Shown: positions 52,318 through 61,640, numbered from the stretch's first letter. The stretch: DNA of 64,000 bases from Mucilaginibacter dorajii (GCF_024808255.1 NZ_JANTYS010000009.1:180915-244914), one strand, 5' to 3'. Notes: generated from the sequence alone by a model not told the origin. A program made the numbers and translations.

Positions 52318-53964
52318 ATGTTAAACAAAAAACGGGTTAATTTTTGCAATTTTTCCTTCGCCTTTTTTATCATTTTGCTCCTTTCCGGCTGCGCGGCGCA
52401 ACAACAGCCCCAGGGCGGGCCACGAGACGTTACCCCACCGGTTTTGGTGAAGGCAACGCCGGCTAATAAAACAAGAAATTTTGTAGGCAAAGAAATTAAC
52501 CTGGAATTTGACGAGTTTATAAAACTGAGCAATGCCTACCAGGAAATTACCATGAGCCCCGCCATGGAAAAACAACCCGAGTACACGGCCAACAAAAAGA
52601 AGCTGCGCATCCAGTTAAAAGATACGCTCCAAAAAAATACCACTTACGTGATTAATTTTGGAAAAGCCATACAAGACGTGAACGAAAGTAACGTGATGAA
52701 AAATTTCACCTACGTTTTTTCAACCGGTCCGCATATAGATTCGTTGAGCATATCCGGTACGGTGACCAACACCCTCACCCAGGAAAAAGAGAAAGATATC
52801 ACCGTAATGATTTTTCCTTTGAAACAGGACTCCCTCCTATTTGGCAAAAAGAAACCCGCCATATTCACAACAACAGATTCATCGGGTAATTTTAGTCTGA
52901 ATAATTTACATGAAGACAAGTACCGTATTTACGCGTTGAAGGAAGCAAGCCCAAATAAAATTTTTGATAATGATAATGAACTGATCGCTTTTCTTAAAAA
53001 GCCGATCAACCTTAAAACAGATACCTCGAATGTTAAGTTGAACCTGTTTAAACAAAACCCAGAAAAATTCAGGTTTTCTGAAAAACGATTTGATATAGAT
53101 GGTAAGATGCTTTTTATATTCAATAAGGCCTTATTGAACCCCTCCTTAAAAGTTCTTTACCCGGCTGATATTAATAACCAGAAATACGTAGAGTTCAGCA
53201 AAACCAAGGATACCGCTTCCGTATTTGTAAAGTACATGAATTTCGATTCGATAAGGGTAGCCGTATATGACAATGGCAAACCTGTTGATACTACCTTTTT
53301 AAAGAAACAGCTCAAGGAAACGTTTACCAGGGTATTCCAGTTTAAATACAACATATCTAACGATAAACTGAAACCAGGTACCGATCTTAAAATTTACAGC
53401 AACCTGCCGATAGATAATATCGATGCGGCACAAATTACCCTAAAGGAAGATTCTATTGGTTTAGGGTCATCAGACTATACCTTACAAAAAGATACCGGCG
53501 GTGTCAAAAGTTTAACCCTTAAATATAGGTGGCGGCAAAATGCCAAATACGAACTCGATTTTGCTGCCGGCGCTTTTACCGATATTTACGGCACCAAAAA
53601 TAAATATAGCTTCAAAAGATTCACCGTTGATAAGCCCGAAAACTATAGCTCATTAACTTTAAAAGTTACGGTGCCAGATACTTCAAAGGCTTATGTGGTT
53701 GAGTTGCTAAACGAACAAAAAGTAATACTTCAAAGTGACCCCATCACCAAAAATAAGTTAATAGCCTATAAAGCTATCCTGACCGGCAAATATGTGGTAC
53801 GCGTTGTGTACGACGAAAACCGCAACGGCAAATGGGATAGCGGTAATGTGCATTTAAAAAAGCAACCAGAAAACATCTGGATAAACGAAAAAGAAATAGT
53901 ATTGCGCCCCAATTGGGAGGCCGAGGAGCCCATTGTAGTACCTAAGGAGCGCGTTACTCCTTAA
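52318..53964 (+). CDS. Lipoprotein with Ig-like domain
   Basis: A 548-residue protein. The N-terminus is hydrophobic with LLLSGC as a lipobox (Cys25), so it should be a lipoprotein. Residues about 35-140 fit a SbsA/Big_5 Ig-like domain: TPPVLVKATPANKTRNF and INLEFDEFIKL at the N-terminus. The remaining part is beta-rich with further Ig-like or carboxypeptidase-regulatory segments (SGNFSLNNLHEDKYRIYALKE). Probably a surface-exposed or periplasmic scaffold; the exact role is unknown. It overlaps the convergent carbonic anhydrase gene by 11 bases. Confidence 0.85.
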   Translation: MLNKKRVNFCNFSFAFFIILLLSGCAAQQQPQGGPRDVTPPVLVKATPANKTRNFVGKEINLEFDEFIKLSNAYQEITMSPAMEKQPEYTANKKKLRIQLKDTLQKNTTYVINFGKAIQDVNESNVMKNFTYVFSTGPHIDSLSISGTVTNTLTQEKEKDITVMIFPLKQDSLLFGKKKPAIFTTTDSSGNFSLNNLHEDKYRIYALKEASPNKIFDNDNELIAFLKKPINLKTDTSNVKLNLFKQNPEKFRFSEKRFDIDGKMLFIFNKALLNPSLKVLYPADINNQKYVEFSKTKDTASVFVKYMNFDSIRVAVYDNGKPVDTTFLKKQLKETFTRVFQFKYNISNDKLKPGTDLKIYSNLPIDNIDAAQITLKEDSIGLGSSDYTLQKDTGGVKSLTLKYRWRQNAKYELDFAAGAFTDIYGTKNKYSFKRFTVDKPENYSSLTLKVTVPDTSKAYVVELLNEQKVILQSDPITKNKLIAYKAILTGKYVVRVVYDENRNGKWDSGNVHLKKQPENIWINEKEIVLRPNWEAEEPIVVPKERVTP

Positions 53965-54466
53965 ACCAACCCGAATACATGATATAATTATTCGGGAGCT
54001 TCTTAAGCAGCGCTATTTGTTCGTCGGTTAAGGGCTTTATCTTTTTAGCCGGCGATCCTGCATATAGAAAACCACTTTCGCAAATGGTTTTCTCCAATAC
54101 TATGGAGCCTGCACCTATGATCACAAACTCGTTAACCACGGCATCATCCATCACAATGGCGCCCATGCCTATCAGCACATGATCATGAACCGTACAGCCG
54201 TGCACAATAGCGTTATGCCCTATAGATACGTTGCTGCCAATATTGGTAGGTGCCTTTAAATAAGTAGCGTGGATGCAGGCATTATCCTGTATATTGGTAT
54301 TATCTCCTATCTTAATATAATGCACATCCCCCCGAATCACCGCGTTAAACCAAACCGAGCAATTATTGCCCATTACCACATCGCCAACAATAGTAGCATT
54401 AGGCGCAATAAAACAATCATCTCCCCAGCTTGGGCTTTTATCTTTAACAGGTAATATAACAGGCAT
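53954..54466 (-). CDS. Gamma-class carbonic anhydrase family protein
   Basis: A 170-residue left-handed beta-helix protein. The hexapeptide-repeat pattern is regular. The three zinc histidines fit: His66 in HATY, His84 and His89 in GHNAIVHG. IRGDVHYIKIG is a family mark. It probably interconverts CO2 and bicarbonate, though such proteins also serve as acyltransferase-like or ferripyochelin-type homologues. I start at the ATG at 54466 (MPVILP), because the 33 residues encoded upstream do not continue the fold. Its end overlaps the Ig-like lipoprotein gene by 11 bases. Confidence 0.92.
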   Translation of the reverse strand: MPVILPVKDKSPSWGDDCFIAPNATIVGDVVMGNNCSVWFNAVIRGDVHYIKIGDNTNIQDNACIHATYLKAPTNIGSNVSIGHNAIVHGCTVHDHVLIGMGAIVMDDAVVNEFVIIGAGSIVLEKTICESGFLYAGSPAKKIKPLTDEQIALLKKLPNNYIMYSGWFKE

Positions 54467-54538
54467 ATGTTTTTTAATTAGTGAATTAGTGAGTGGGTGA
54501 ATTAGTGATTTTTTCTTTATGTTTGAATGCAAATTTAA

Positions 54539-54611
54539 GCGGAAATAGCTCAGCTGGTAGAGCATCAGTTTCCCAAACTGAAGGCCGCGGGTTCGAATCC
54601 CGTTTTCCGCT
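54539..54611 (+). tRNA. tRNA-Gly (anticodon CCC)
   Basis: A 73-nt cloverleaf: acceptor GCGGAAA with TTTCCGC, D arm GCTC with GAGC, anticodon stem TCAGT with ACTGA around loop TTCCCAA (anticodon CCC), and T arm GCGGG TTCGAAT CCCGT. The discriminator base is T and the CCA end is not encoded. It reads GGG codons. No other tRNA is seen in the window. Confidence 0.97.
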
Positions 54612-54713
54612 CTTAATTCTCTTTATATTTCCTCTTGTACGTCATTTTATCTACCCGTCATTGCTTCGTCGTGCCTCCTCGCAATAACGGTTCTATTAGA
54701 ACTCAATAACTGG

Positions 54714-56306
54714 CTAAAACACCGTATCCTTAACCTCTTCCGCGTGTACCGGATAATCCGTTGTATAATGTAGGCCCCTGCTCTCCTTACGTAACATGGC
54801 CGATTTTACTACGATGAACGATACCTGAATCAAATTACGCAACTCACACAGTTTTACAGACAATTTTGTCTTTTTATAAAAATCTTCGGTTTCTTCATAA
54901 AGCAGCTTTAACCTACGCAATGCTCTTTCCAGCCTGAAATCGGAGCGTACAATACCTACGTAGTCATTCATTAGCTTTTGCATTTCGCGCACATTGTGTG
55001 TTACCAGGATATCTTCGTTTGATAACTGTACACCATGCTCGTCCCAATCCGGAATATTATCAGGGATCACATTATCTTCGAATTGTTTGACCGCATCTTC
55101 ATAAATACGATGTGCAAAAACCAACGCCTCCAATAACGAATTGGATGCCAAACGGTTAGCACCATGTAAGCCGGTTGATGAGCATTCGCCACAGGCATAT
55201 AACCTTAATATAGATGATTGCCCAACATGATCAACCATTACGCCACCACACATGTAATGACAGGCCGGCGCTACAGGGATCATATCCTTGGTCATATCGA
55301 TACCTATCTCCAGGCATTTGGCATATATATTAGGGAAATGATTTAAAATATCCTTTTTACTGCGGTGACGAATATCTAAATAAACAAAATCCTCACCCGA
55401 TTTTTTGATCTCGGCATCAATAGCCCTTGCTGTTATATCCCTTGGTGCCAGTGATTTACGCGAATCATACTCCTGCATAAACTCCTCGCCATTGGTACGC
55501 TTTAAAATACCACCAAAACCACGCACCGCCTCTGATATTAAAAAGGATGGATATTCTCCCGGATTATATAAAGCTGTAGGGTGAAATTGCATAAACTCCA
55601 TATTGCGCACTTTACCTTTTGCGCGGTAAACCATAGCAACACCATCGCCGGTGGCAATGGTTGGGTTGGTGGTAATGGAATAAATATGCCCTGCACCACC
55701 GGCTGCCATCACCGTTACTTTTGATAAGATCTTTTCAACAGCATTGGTCTCTGTATTTAGCGCGTAAATACCATAACAGGTAATATCGGTACTTGATTTA
55801 CCTACCAACTCACCTAAATGGTGTTGTGTAATCAAATCAACAGCAAAATAATGTGTTAGTATCTCAATATTGGGATTTTTGTGGATCTCTTCTAATAACG
55901 ATCTTTCAATTTCCAAACCCGTTACATCCTTATAATGGAGCACCCTAAATTCGGAGTGGCCACCCTCTTTAGCCAGGTCATAAATACCTTCGTTTGTCTT
56001 GTCAAAATTGGTTCCGTAATCAATAATTTCATTAATCCGCTCCGGACCTTCTTTAACAACGGCTTCCACAACTTCACGGTCGCAAAGGCCATCACCGCTA
56101 ATTAAGGTGTCTTCTATATGTTTTTCAAAAGAATCTTCTTTTTTATCCACAACCACCGCAACACCTCCCTGGGCGTATTTAGTGTTTGATTCATCTTCGT
56201 TTGATTTGGTAACTATCAGAACCTTACCATGTTTTGCAGCTTTAAGGGCAAAACTGAGTCCGGCAATGCCTGATCCCACGATCAGGAAATCAACAGTTCG
56301 GGTCAT
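54714..56306 (-). CDS. nadB: L-aspartate oxidase
   Basis: A 530-residue FAD enzyme that oxidises aspartate to iminoaspartate, the first step of de novo NAD synthesis. The FAD loop is GSGIAGLSFA (11-20). Active-site marks are FMQFHPTALY and SRKSLAPRDITARAI, with the HGANRLASNSLLEALVF block near the C-terminal domain. It is divergent from nadA, which carries the next step, and they share the intergenic region 56307-56714. Confidence 0.97.
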   Translation of the reverse strand: MTRTVDFLIVGSGIAGLSFALKAAKHGKVLIVTKSNEDESNTKYAQGGVAVVVDKKEDSFEKHIEDTLISGDGLCDREVVEAVVKEGPERINEIIDYGTNFDKTNEGIYDLAKEGGHSEFRVLHYKDVTGLEIERSLLEEIHKNPNIEILTHYFAVDLITQHHLGELVGKSSTDITCYGIYALNTETNAVEKILSKVTVMAAGGAGHIYSITTNPTIATGDGVAMVYRAKGKVRNMEFMQFHPTALYNPGEYPSFLISEAVRGFGGILKRTNGEEFMQEYDSRKSLAPRDITARAIDAEIKKSGEDFVYLDIRHRSKKDILNHFPNIYAKCLEIGIDMTKDMIPVAPACHYMCGGVMVDHVGQSSILRLYACGECSSTGLHGANRLASNSLLEALVFAHRIYEDAVKQFEDNVIPDNIPDWDEHGVQLSNEDILVTHNVREMQKLMNDYVGIVRSDFRLERALRRLKLLYEETEDFYKKTKLSVKLCELRNLIQVSFIVVKSAMLRKESRGLHYTTDYPVHAEEVKDTVF

Positions 56307-56714
56307 ATTATACGTGTATGTTGTGTAAAAGTACTACTTGTGTTAATAACAGGGGTAAAACATGTTAATTTCGTGTAAACAAAAAGCTAATAAATAATCA
56401 ATGTGTGGATAACCCCGTTTTTGGGCTGTTAACTGAACAATTTTTGAGCGACTTTTGCATAGTTTAAACACCAAAGCTAACATTTTACACACCAACAAAA
56501 TATTAACATATAACTTTTAAAAGTAAAATTTGATTGTCATACAAATCACAAAATCAAATGAATACAAACCCAAAACATGTTGATAAGTGTTAATAAAATG
56601 TGAAAACTAACATTTAAAACAAAAACTATACTCACTTTTGCACATAACTAACACCATAACAAACAATAGTTTTATTTATATAAAAAATTAGTTGTTATTA
56701 ATTGATTTGTTGAA
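56307..56714. other. AT-rich nadB-nadA intergenic region with DnaA-box-like sites; candidate origin
   Basis: This 408-bp gap has no gene. It contains one perfect DnaA box on the minus strand (TGTGGATAA, 56404-56412), one box with one mismatch (TGTTGATAA, 56578-56586) and two weaker ones (TGTTAATAA at 56341-56349 and 56588-56596). The 3' part, 56665-56712, is a long AT run that could serve as an unwinding element. The motif CTAACATTT occurs twice. It may equally be only the shared promoter of nadB and nadA. A parS cluster lies about 6 kb away. Confidence 0.45.
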
Positions 56715-57707
56715 ATGGATACCTTCGAAGAAATAAATGTGACAGGATTTGTGGACGAATACATTGACCCCACGCTTGATCTGTTTGATGAAATTGAAAA
56801 ATTAAAAAAGGAAAAAAATGCAGTCATTTTGGCCCACTACTACCAGGATCCCGATATTCAGGATATTGCAGATTATATTGGCGACAGCCTTGGGTTATCG
56901 CAGCAAGCTGCTAAAACCGATGCCGATGTTATCGTATTTGCCGGTGTACACTTCATGGCCGAAACAGCCAAGATCCTATCACCAACAAAAAAGGTTTTAC
57001 TGCCAGACTTAAAGGCAGGTTGCTCATTAGCAGATAGTTGTCCGCCTCATTTGTTTAAAAAATTTAAGGAAAACTATCCCGATCACCTGGTGATCACCTA
57101 CGTAAACTGTACGGCGGAACTGAAAGCTTTAAGTGATATTGTATGCACATCGAGCAACGCGGTAGGTATAGTGGAGAGCCTGCCAAAGGATCAAAAGATC
57201 ATTTTTGGCCCCGATAAAAACCTTGGCGCGTATGTAGCCAAAAAAACCGGCCGCGACCTGGTATTGTGGAATGGGGCCTGTATGGTACATGAGATTTTTA
57301 GTCGTGAAAAGATCACCAAGCTCAAAGAAAGACACCCGGGAGCCAAACTACTGGCCCACCCCGAATGTGAGGATGTGATACTGCAAATGGCCGATTATAT
57401 TGGGTCGACAACAGGGATTTTAAAATATGCAGGCAGCCACCCGGATAAAGAATTTATAGTAGCAACCGAATCCGGTATTTTGCACCAGATGCAAAAGGAA
57501 AACCCGGATAAAACATTTATACCGGCGCCGCCAAACAACAACTGTGCCTGTAACGACTGCCCGCACATGAAGCGCAACACGATAGAAAAATTGTACCTGT
57601 GCCTAAAAAACGGGATGCCGGAAATTACTGTACCAGAGCACATTATTGAAAAAGCAGTAAAACCAATTGAACGCATGCTGGAGATTTCGGCAAGATTGGG
57701 GTTATAA
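56715..57707 (+). CDS. nadA: Quinolinate synthase
   Basis: A 330-residue [4Fe-4S] enzyme that condenses iminoaspartate with dihydroxyacetone phosphate to give quinolinate. Candidate cluster cysteines are Cys103 in AGCSLADS, Cys189 in NGACM and one of Cys277, Cys279 or Cys282 in [31 protein letters not shown] and TGILKYA are family marks. It is divergent from nadB. The oxygen-sensitive cluster means the enzyme needs iron-sulfur assembly genes elsewhere. NadC is not in the window. Confidence 0.97.
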   Translation: MDTFEEINVTGFVDEYIDPTLDLFDEIEKLKKEKNAVILAHYYQDPDIQDIADYIGDSLGLSQQAAKTDADVIVFAGVHFMAETAKILSPTKKVLLPDLKAGCSLADSCPPHLFKKFKENYPDHLVITYVNCTAELKALSDIVCTSSNAVGIVESLPKDQKIIFGPDKNLGAYVAKKTGRDLVLWNGACMVHEIFSREKITKLKERHPGAKLLAHPECEDVILQMADYIGSTTGILKYAGSHPDKEFIVATESGILHQMQKENPDKTFIPAPPNNNCACNDCPHMKRNTIEKLYLCLKNGMPEITVPEHIIEKAVKPIERMLEISARLGL

Positions 57708-57737
57708 GGTTATCTTCAACACAGCAATATAAATAAA

Positions 57738-57765
57738 CGTCATTGCGAGGTACGAAGCAATGACG
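57738..57765. repeat. 28-bp deleted palindrome, GTCATTGCGAGG family
   Basis: CGTCATTGCGAGGTACGAAG, then CAATGACG: the outer arms of the 85-bp family with the middle lost. It follows nadA by 30 bp. Confidence 0.6.
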
Positions 57766-57794
57766 CTGGATAAATTATTTGTTTAATAATACCC

Positions 57795-57992
57795 CTAAAA
57801 ACTCAAAAAATTTTTCCGCCAAAGGCGGATATAAATATATTGTTGCGCCGGATCTTTTTTAAACTCCTGTAATTGTGAAAACAGCTAAAAATCCTAAAAT
57901 TTTTCCCGCCTCCGGCGGTATGGAGCATAAAGATTGCCCCGGTTTTAAAAAGACCACCTAAATTCTCAAAAATTTTCTGCCTTCGGCAGTAT
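57795..57992. repeat. Three related hairpin units
   Basis: Each unit has CTAAA, an A/T-rich stretch and a short hairpin: CCGCC-AAA-GGCGG at 57816-57828, CCGCC-TCC-GGCGG at 57906-57918 and CTGCC-TTC-GGCAG at 57977-57989. The stem changes between copies while pairing is kept, and loops differ. The spacing is 90 then 71 bases. The gap 57708-58187 has no gene. Confidence 0.6.
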
Positions 57993-58096
57993 GTTGGGTC
58001 ACGTTGGGGTTGCGCCGCGGAAAAAGTTATATTAAAATGTCATTGCGAGTTTTAAAATCCGGAGGACTGTAAAGGTGGAAATGACCAAACGACGAG

Positions 58097-58129
58097 AGAC
58101 TTACGAAGTTTTTAAAACTTCGTAAGTCT
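58097..58129. repeat. 33-bp near-perfect palindrome
   Basis: AGACTTACGAAGTTTT and its complement AAAACTTCGTAAGTCT are separated by one base. It lies inside a longer intergenic repeat (58036-58084 begins GTCATTGCGAGTTTTAAAATC). No terminator-type T run on either side of the stem. Function unknown. Confidence 0.6.
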
Positions 58130-58187
58130 GGGTCTACAACTTGTCATGAGTAGGTACCTCGCAATGACATGATTTAGAGCATATTAT

Positions 58188-59621
58188 TTACAAATCATCC
58201 TTCTTCGTTTCCACCACATCCTGCACCGCCTGTGGCAAATTAGAAAGCAAATTGTAACCGGTGGCTTTTTCAATATCACGCACGGTTACACGGTACTGTT
58301 TCCAATCGGAATTGATGGTATTGATATTGGGTGTGTTTACAGCGATAACCCTGGTTGTGGCCGTTATGCGATTTAAGTCGCCATCACCGGTGGGTACTAT
58401 AACGGCTACCTTCCAAACGTTGCTTGGTACGGTAACATGGCCGCTGGTGATGGTATTGGCCGATCCGCTTGAGCCTGTGCCACCGGTGCCGTAGCTGCCC
58501 ATCACAATATAAATTTCGTTGCCGGCTACCACCTGCTCGCGCAGATAATTTTCAAGATTGGCCCAGGTTTGCTGGTTATTTTGCGGTGCCTGCGGTATCA
58601 TGTTGGTCATCAGGAAAGTTGCTGAATTAGCGTCGGTCGAACTTGTCCTGTCGGCTGACGGACAATTGTGGCCTCTATCAAAACCAGATCCGGAATAGCT
58701 GTTACTTTCAACCTCATAAAATCCGGTTGGCAGGCCGTTAAATCCTCCAAAATTATTTAGGCGGGCACTGGCGTTGGTAATATTGGTAGCATCTAAATGC
58801 CAGCTTACCCAATTGGGTGTACCACGGGTGCTGCTGTATGACTCTTCATAATATTTCTGATCTATCAGGTAATTATTATTCATGGCGATAGTTGGCTGTG
58901 CATCAGATGGATTGCCTAACAAAATATTACTATTATCGCCTGTTGCAGGCGGGGCATCGGCACCGGCTGTAACACCTCTATCCGGTGCGGCTGTGCCGGT
59001 ATTTCCGGTAGTATCGGGACCACCGCCATCAGGGGTACCAACCGTTAAACCCGGATCGCCAAGGCCTTTGAAGGTGATATCATCGATATTGATACGGGTA
59101 GTACCCAGCTTTTTGATCTGGAAACGCACTTTCGCGGTGGTGGTAACTTTAAAAGAATCGGTTACCAGGCTGGTGTTATTTTCGGCAATATCGGTACCTA
59201 ATTGAGTAAAGGTAGTACCGCTATCTGTCGACATCATTAACTGCCAGGTTGATGCAGCGTCGGCACCATATTTGGCGTGTTTAATACTTATTTGGGTAAC
59301 GCCTTTGATATCAAATTTCATGGTGATATCGCCTGCGCGTAATCTTACAGCTTTTGCGCCATCCTTAACATCGGTTGCCAGGTTGCCAATAACGGCGTCA
59401 TTGAAACTCCAGAGTCCGGTGGTTAACTGAACGTTGGCTATAGCGTAAGCGGCTTTACTGCCGGTTTCAAAGTTTTCGGTAATCGTGTACGGAACAGGAG
59501 TTGGGGTAGTGCCGGTACTATCGCTCCCTTTGGTTGGATTATGAGGCGATTGCAGGTCTTTTTTACAACTGGCAACAACCAGCAATAAGCTTAAAACGAT
59601 AAATAAATTTCTGATTTTCAT
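58188..59621 (-). CDS. Secreted DNA/RNA non-specific endonuclease, lipoprotein
   Basis: A 477-residue nuclease. The N-terminus is a lipoprotein signal (LLLVVASC, Cys19). Residues about 50-195 form a beta-sandwich, probably a carbohydrate- or surface-binding module common in Bacteroidota nucleases. The NUC domain starts near 235 and contains the DRGH catalytic motif at about 315-318 (GFDRGHNCPSADRT). It should degrade extracellular nucleic acid. The two modules are joined by a low-complexity linker rich in T, G and P. Confidence 0.9.
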   Translation of the reverse strand: MKIRNLFIVLSLLLVVASCKKDLQSPHNPTKGSDSTGTTPTPVPYTITENFETGSKAAYAIANVQLTTGLWSFNDAVIGNLATDVKDGAKAVRLRAGDITMKFDIKGVTQISIKHAKYGADAASTWQLMMSTDSGTTFTQLGTDIAENNTSLVTDSFKVTTTAKVRFQIKKLGTTRINIDDITFKGLGDPGLTVGTPDGGGPDTTGNTGTAAPDRGVTAGADAPPATGDNSNILLGNPSDAQPTIAMNNNYLIDQKYYEESYSSTRGTPNWVSWHLDATNITNASARLNNFGGFNGLPTGFYEVESNSYSGSGFDRGHNCPSADRTSSTDANSATFLMTNMIPQAPQNNQQTWANLENYLREQVVAGNEIYIVMGSYGTGGTGSSGSANTITSGHVTVPSNVWKVAVIVPTGDGDLNRITATTRVIAVNTPNINTINSDWKQYRVTVRDIEKATGYNLLSNLPQAVQDVVETKKDDL

Positions 59622-59771
59622 ATATGAATATTTTGTGAAGCAAATCTCTTTATTGTAGATTAACTAAATGTTAATTTTTTGTAGTTGGGGTAGATTAAGG
59701 CGCTATCTATCAAAATATTTACAGAAGGGGGCTGTACATGATATGGCCTTACAATAGCAAAAAGTAATTTG

Positions 59772-59779
59772 TATTTTTG
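59772..59779 (+). promoter_or_regulatory. Possible -7 box for thiL
   Basis: TATTTTTG matches TAnnTTTG, 58 bases before the start codon. No TTG is visible at the usual distance upstream. Confidence 0.4.
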
Positions 59780-59837
59780 CACGCTAAATAAAAAGATCAT
59801 CTACGCAACCCGTATTGGGGTGTAATCATAAAAAGAT

Positions 59838-60884
59838 ATGTTTGAAAACCAGGATAGAACCAATTTGGAAGATTTAGGCGAATTTGGGCTGATCAGTCAC
59901 CTTACCAAAAATATAAAACTGGGCCAGGCCAGCACCATCAAAGGTGTAGGCGATGATGCCGCGGTATTGAGTTTTGAAGGTAAAAAAACATTGATCAGTA
60001 CCGACCTGTTGTTGGAAGGCATCCATTTCGACCTGGCTTATACCCCATTGAAACACTTGGGCTATAAAGCCATCCAGGTAAACCTGAGCGATATTTATGC
60101 CATGAACGGCACGGCTTCGCAGGTTACGGTTTCTATCGGGATGTCGAGCAAGTTTCCTTTAGAAGCTATTGAAGAATTGTACGAAGGCATTTACATCGCC
60201 TGCGAAAAATATGAAGTAGACCTGGTTGGTGGCGATACTACATCATCAAAACAAGGTTTGGTGATTAGCGTAACCTCGATAGGTTATGCCGATGAGGCCG
60301 ATGTGGTTTACCGCAACGGTGCCGGCGAAGGCGACCTGATCTGCGTATCCGGCGATCTGGGCGGAGCCTATACAGGTCTGCAATTGCTGGAACGCGAAAA
60401 ACTGGTTTACCTGGAAAACCCCAATATTCAGCCCGACCTGGAAGGCAAGGATTACATCGTAGAACGCCAGTTAAAACCTGAAGCCCGCAGGGATATTGTG
60501 GAACTGCTGAAAAACATCGATGTAAAACCTACGGCGATGATCGATGTATCCGACGGTTTGGCGTCCGAGATATTGCACATCTGTAAGCAAAGCGATAAAG
60601 GCTGTAATTTATACGAAGAAAAGATCCCGCTTGACCCAATGACCTACGAAACAGCCCGCGAATTTAACCTTGATCCAACGGTGTGCGCGCTGAGTGGTGG
60701 TGAAGACTACGAGCTTCTTTTCACTGTTAAACAAGCCGACTACGACAAGATCAAGTTTAAAATGGACATCACCATCATAGGCCATATTACCGAGGCTTCT
60801 GCAGGCTGTAACCTGGTCACTGCATCGGGTAATTCGCACCCATTGAAAGCCCAGGGATGGAACGCGTTCAAAAAATCAGAATAA
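59838..60884 (+). CDS. thiL: Thiamine-monophosphate kinase
   Basis: A 348-residue AIRS-family enzyme that phosphorylates thiamine monophosphate to the active cofactor. The metal/ATP motif is GVGDDAAVL (36-44), followed by STDLLLEGIHF (54-64) and the glycine-rich VGGDTTSSKQG (133-143). DVSDGLASE is the second metal site. The stop codon is immediately followed by the ATG of a membrane protein gene, so the two are cotranscribed. No other thiamine gene is in the window. Confidence 0.95.
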   Translation: MFENQDRTNLEDLGEFGLISHLTKNIKLGQASTIKGVGDDAAVLSFEGKKTLISTDLLLEGIHFDLAYTPLKHLGYKAIQVNLSDIYAMNGTASQVTVSIGMSSKFPLEAIEELYEGIYIACEKYEVDLVGGDTTSSKQGLVISVTSIGYADEADVVYRNGAGEGDLICVSGDLGGAYTGLQLLEREKLVYLENPNIQPDLEGKDYIVERQLKPEARRDIVELLKNIDVKPTAMIDVSDGLASEILHICKQSDKGCNLYEEKIPLDPMTYETAREFNLDPTVCALSGGEDYELLFTVKQADYDKIKFKMDITIIGHITEASAGCNLVTASGNSHPLKAQGWNAFKKSE

Positions 60885-61331
60885 ATGCCCAATAAATTAC
60901 TGGATAGTTTTTACCTCAATAACCACCCCGATGGCAAAGCGCCGCAAAAGGTGGTTATTGGTACTTTATTGCTTTACCTGGCCGTAGCGCTGCAAATGGC
61001 AAGCAACCTGTTAGATGGTATTAACCTGGCCGCGTTTATTTTTATCGCCTTCTTTTTGATCTACCTGGTTTTTGTAACCGGCGAAGGCCGCAAATGGGCA
61101 AGGGTAGTATTGCTGATATTGATTTTGCTAAACTCTTATGCCCTGGTGGCTAATATTACACACCCGGCAGTTGTTGTGAAGCAAACACAGACGGTAGCGA
61201 CCTACAAAACCCCGGCGGTATTACTTACTATATTTGTTGCGGAGGTTATTATTGAGCTTTTGGCGATGGCTTTGGTTTTTTCTAAAGAGGCAAAACCCTG
61301 GTTTAACAGGGTGCGGACGGTGGTGAATTAA
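60885..61331 (+). CDS. Predicted membrane protein
   Basis: A 148-residue protein with four hydrophobic segments (about 22-41, 44-62, 72-92 and 107-128). No family is recognised. It starts directly after the thiL stop codon (TAA then ATG), so it is the second gene of that operon. Function unknown. Confidence 0.7.
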   Translation: MPNKLLDSFYLNNHPDGKAPQKVVIGTLLLYLAVALQMASNLLDGINLAAFIFIAFFLIYLVFVTGEGRKWARVVLLILILLNSYALVANITHPAVVVKQTQTVATYKTPAVLLTIFVAEVIIELLAMALVFSKEAKPWFNRVRTVVN

Positions 61332-61353
61332 ATGTTCAAAATAATTCAACACC

Positions 61354-61402
61354 ATGTCATTGCGAGTTGTAAAATTTCGCGAAAATCTGAAGGTGGAATA
61401 AC
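61354..61402 (+). repeat. Short dispersed repeat around TTTCGCGAAA
   Basis: GTCATTGCGAGTTGTAAAAT, then TTCGCGAAAATCTGAAGGTG. Links the short-repeat group to the GTCATTGCGAG family, since the 5' end is the same. Confidence 0.65.
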
Positions 61403-61413
61403 AACATAAAGCT

Positions 61414-61498
61414 ATGTCATTGCGAGGAACGAAGCAATTGCGAACTATGCGGATCCGCCCTGTAGAGCATGCGATTGCTTCGTACCTTATAATGACGT
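61414..61498. repeat. 85-bp palindrome, GTCATTGCGAGG family copy
   Basis: ATGTCATTGCGAGGAACGAA, GCAATTGCGAA, and the partner GCGATTGCTTCGTACC then TATAATGACGT; the right arm has diverged. It follows the membrane protein gene. Confidence 0.75.
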
Positions 61499-61533
61499 CC
61501 ATGTAAGTTATTGATTTCCAGTATTGCTTTTTT

Positions 61534-61640
61534 GTAGAGACGCAATATTTTGCGTCTCCCGCTATACAGAGCGGATTTGTGAGATTTTAAATTTGCGTGG
61601 TGCATTTGCAGGAGGGAGACGCAAAATATTGCGTCTCTAC
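61534..61640. repeat. Nested palindrome pair, 27-bp perfect arms
   Basis: Arms of 27 bases at 61534-61560 and 61614-61640 are perfect reverse complements, and each arm is itself nearly palindromic (GAGACGCAA then TTGCGTCTC). The gap 61332-61765 has no gene. Confidence 0.7.

Noticed and set aside
58097..58129. 33-bp palindrome considered as a terminator for nadA or the nuclease gene
   Set aside because: No T run follows the stem on either strand, and it lies 390 bp after nadA within a longer repeat.
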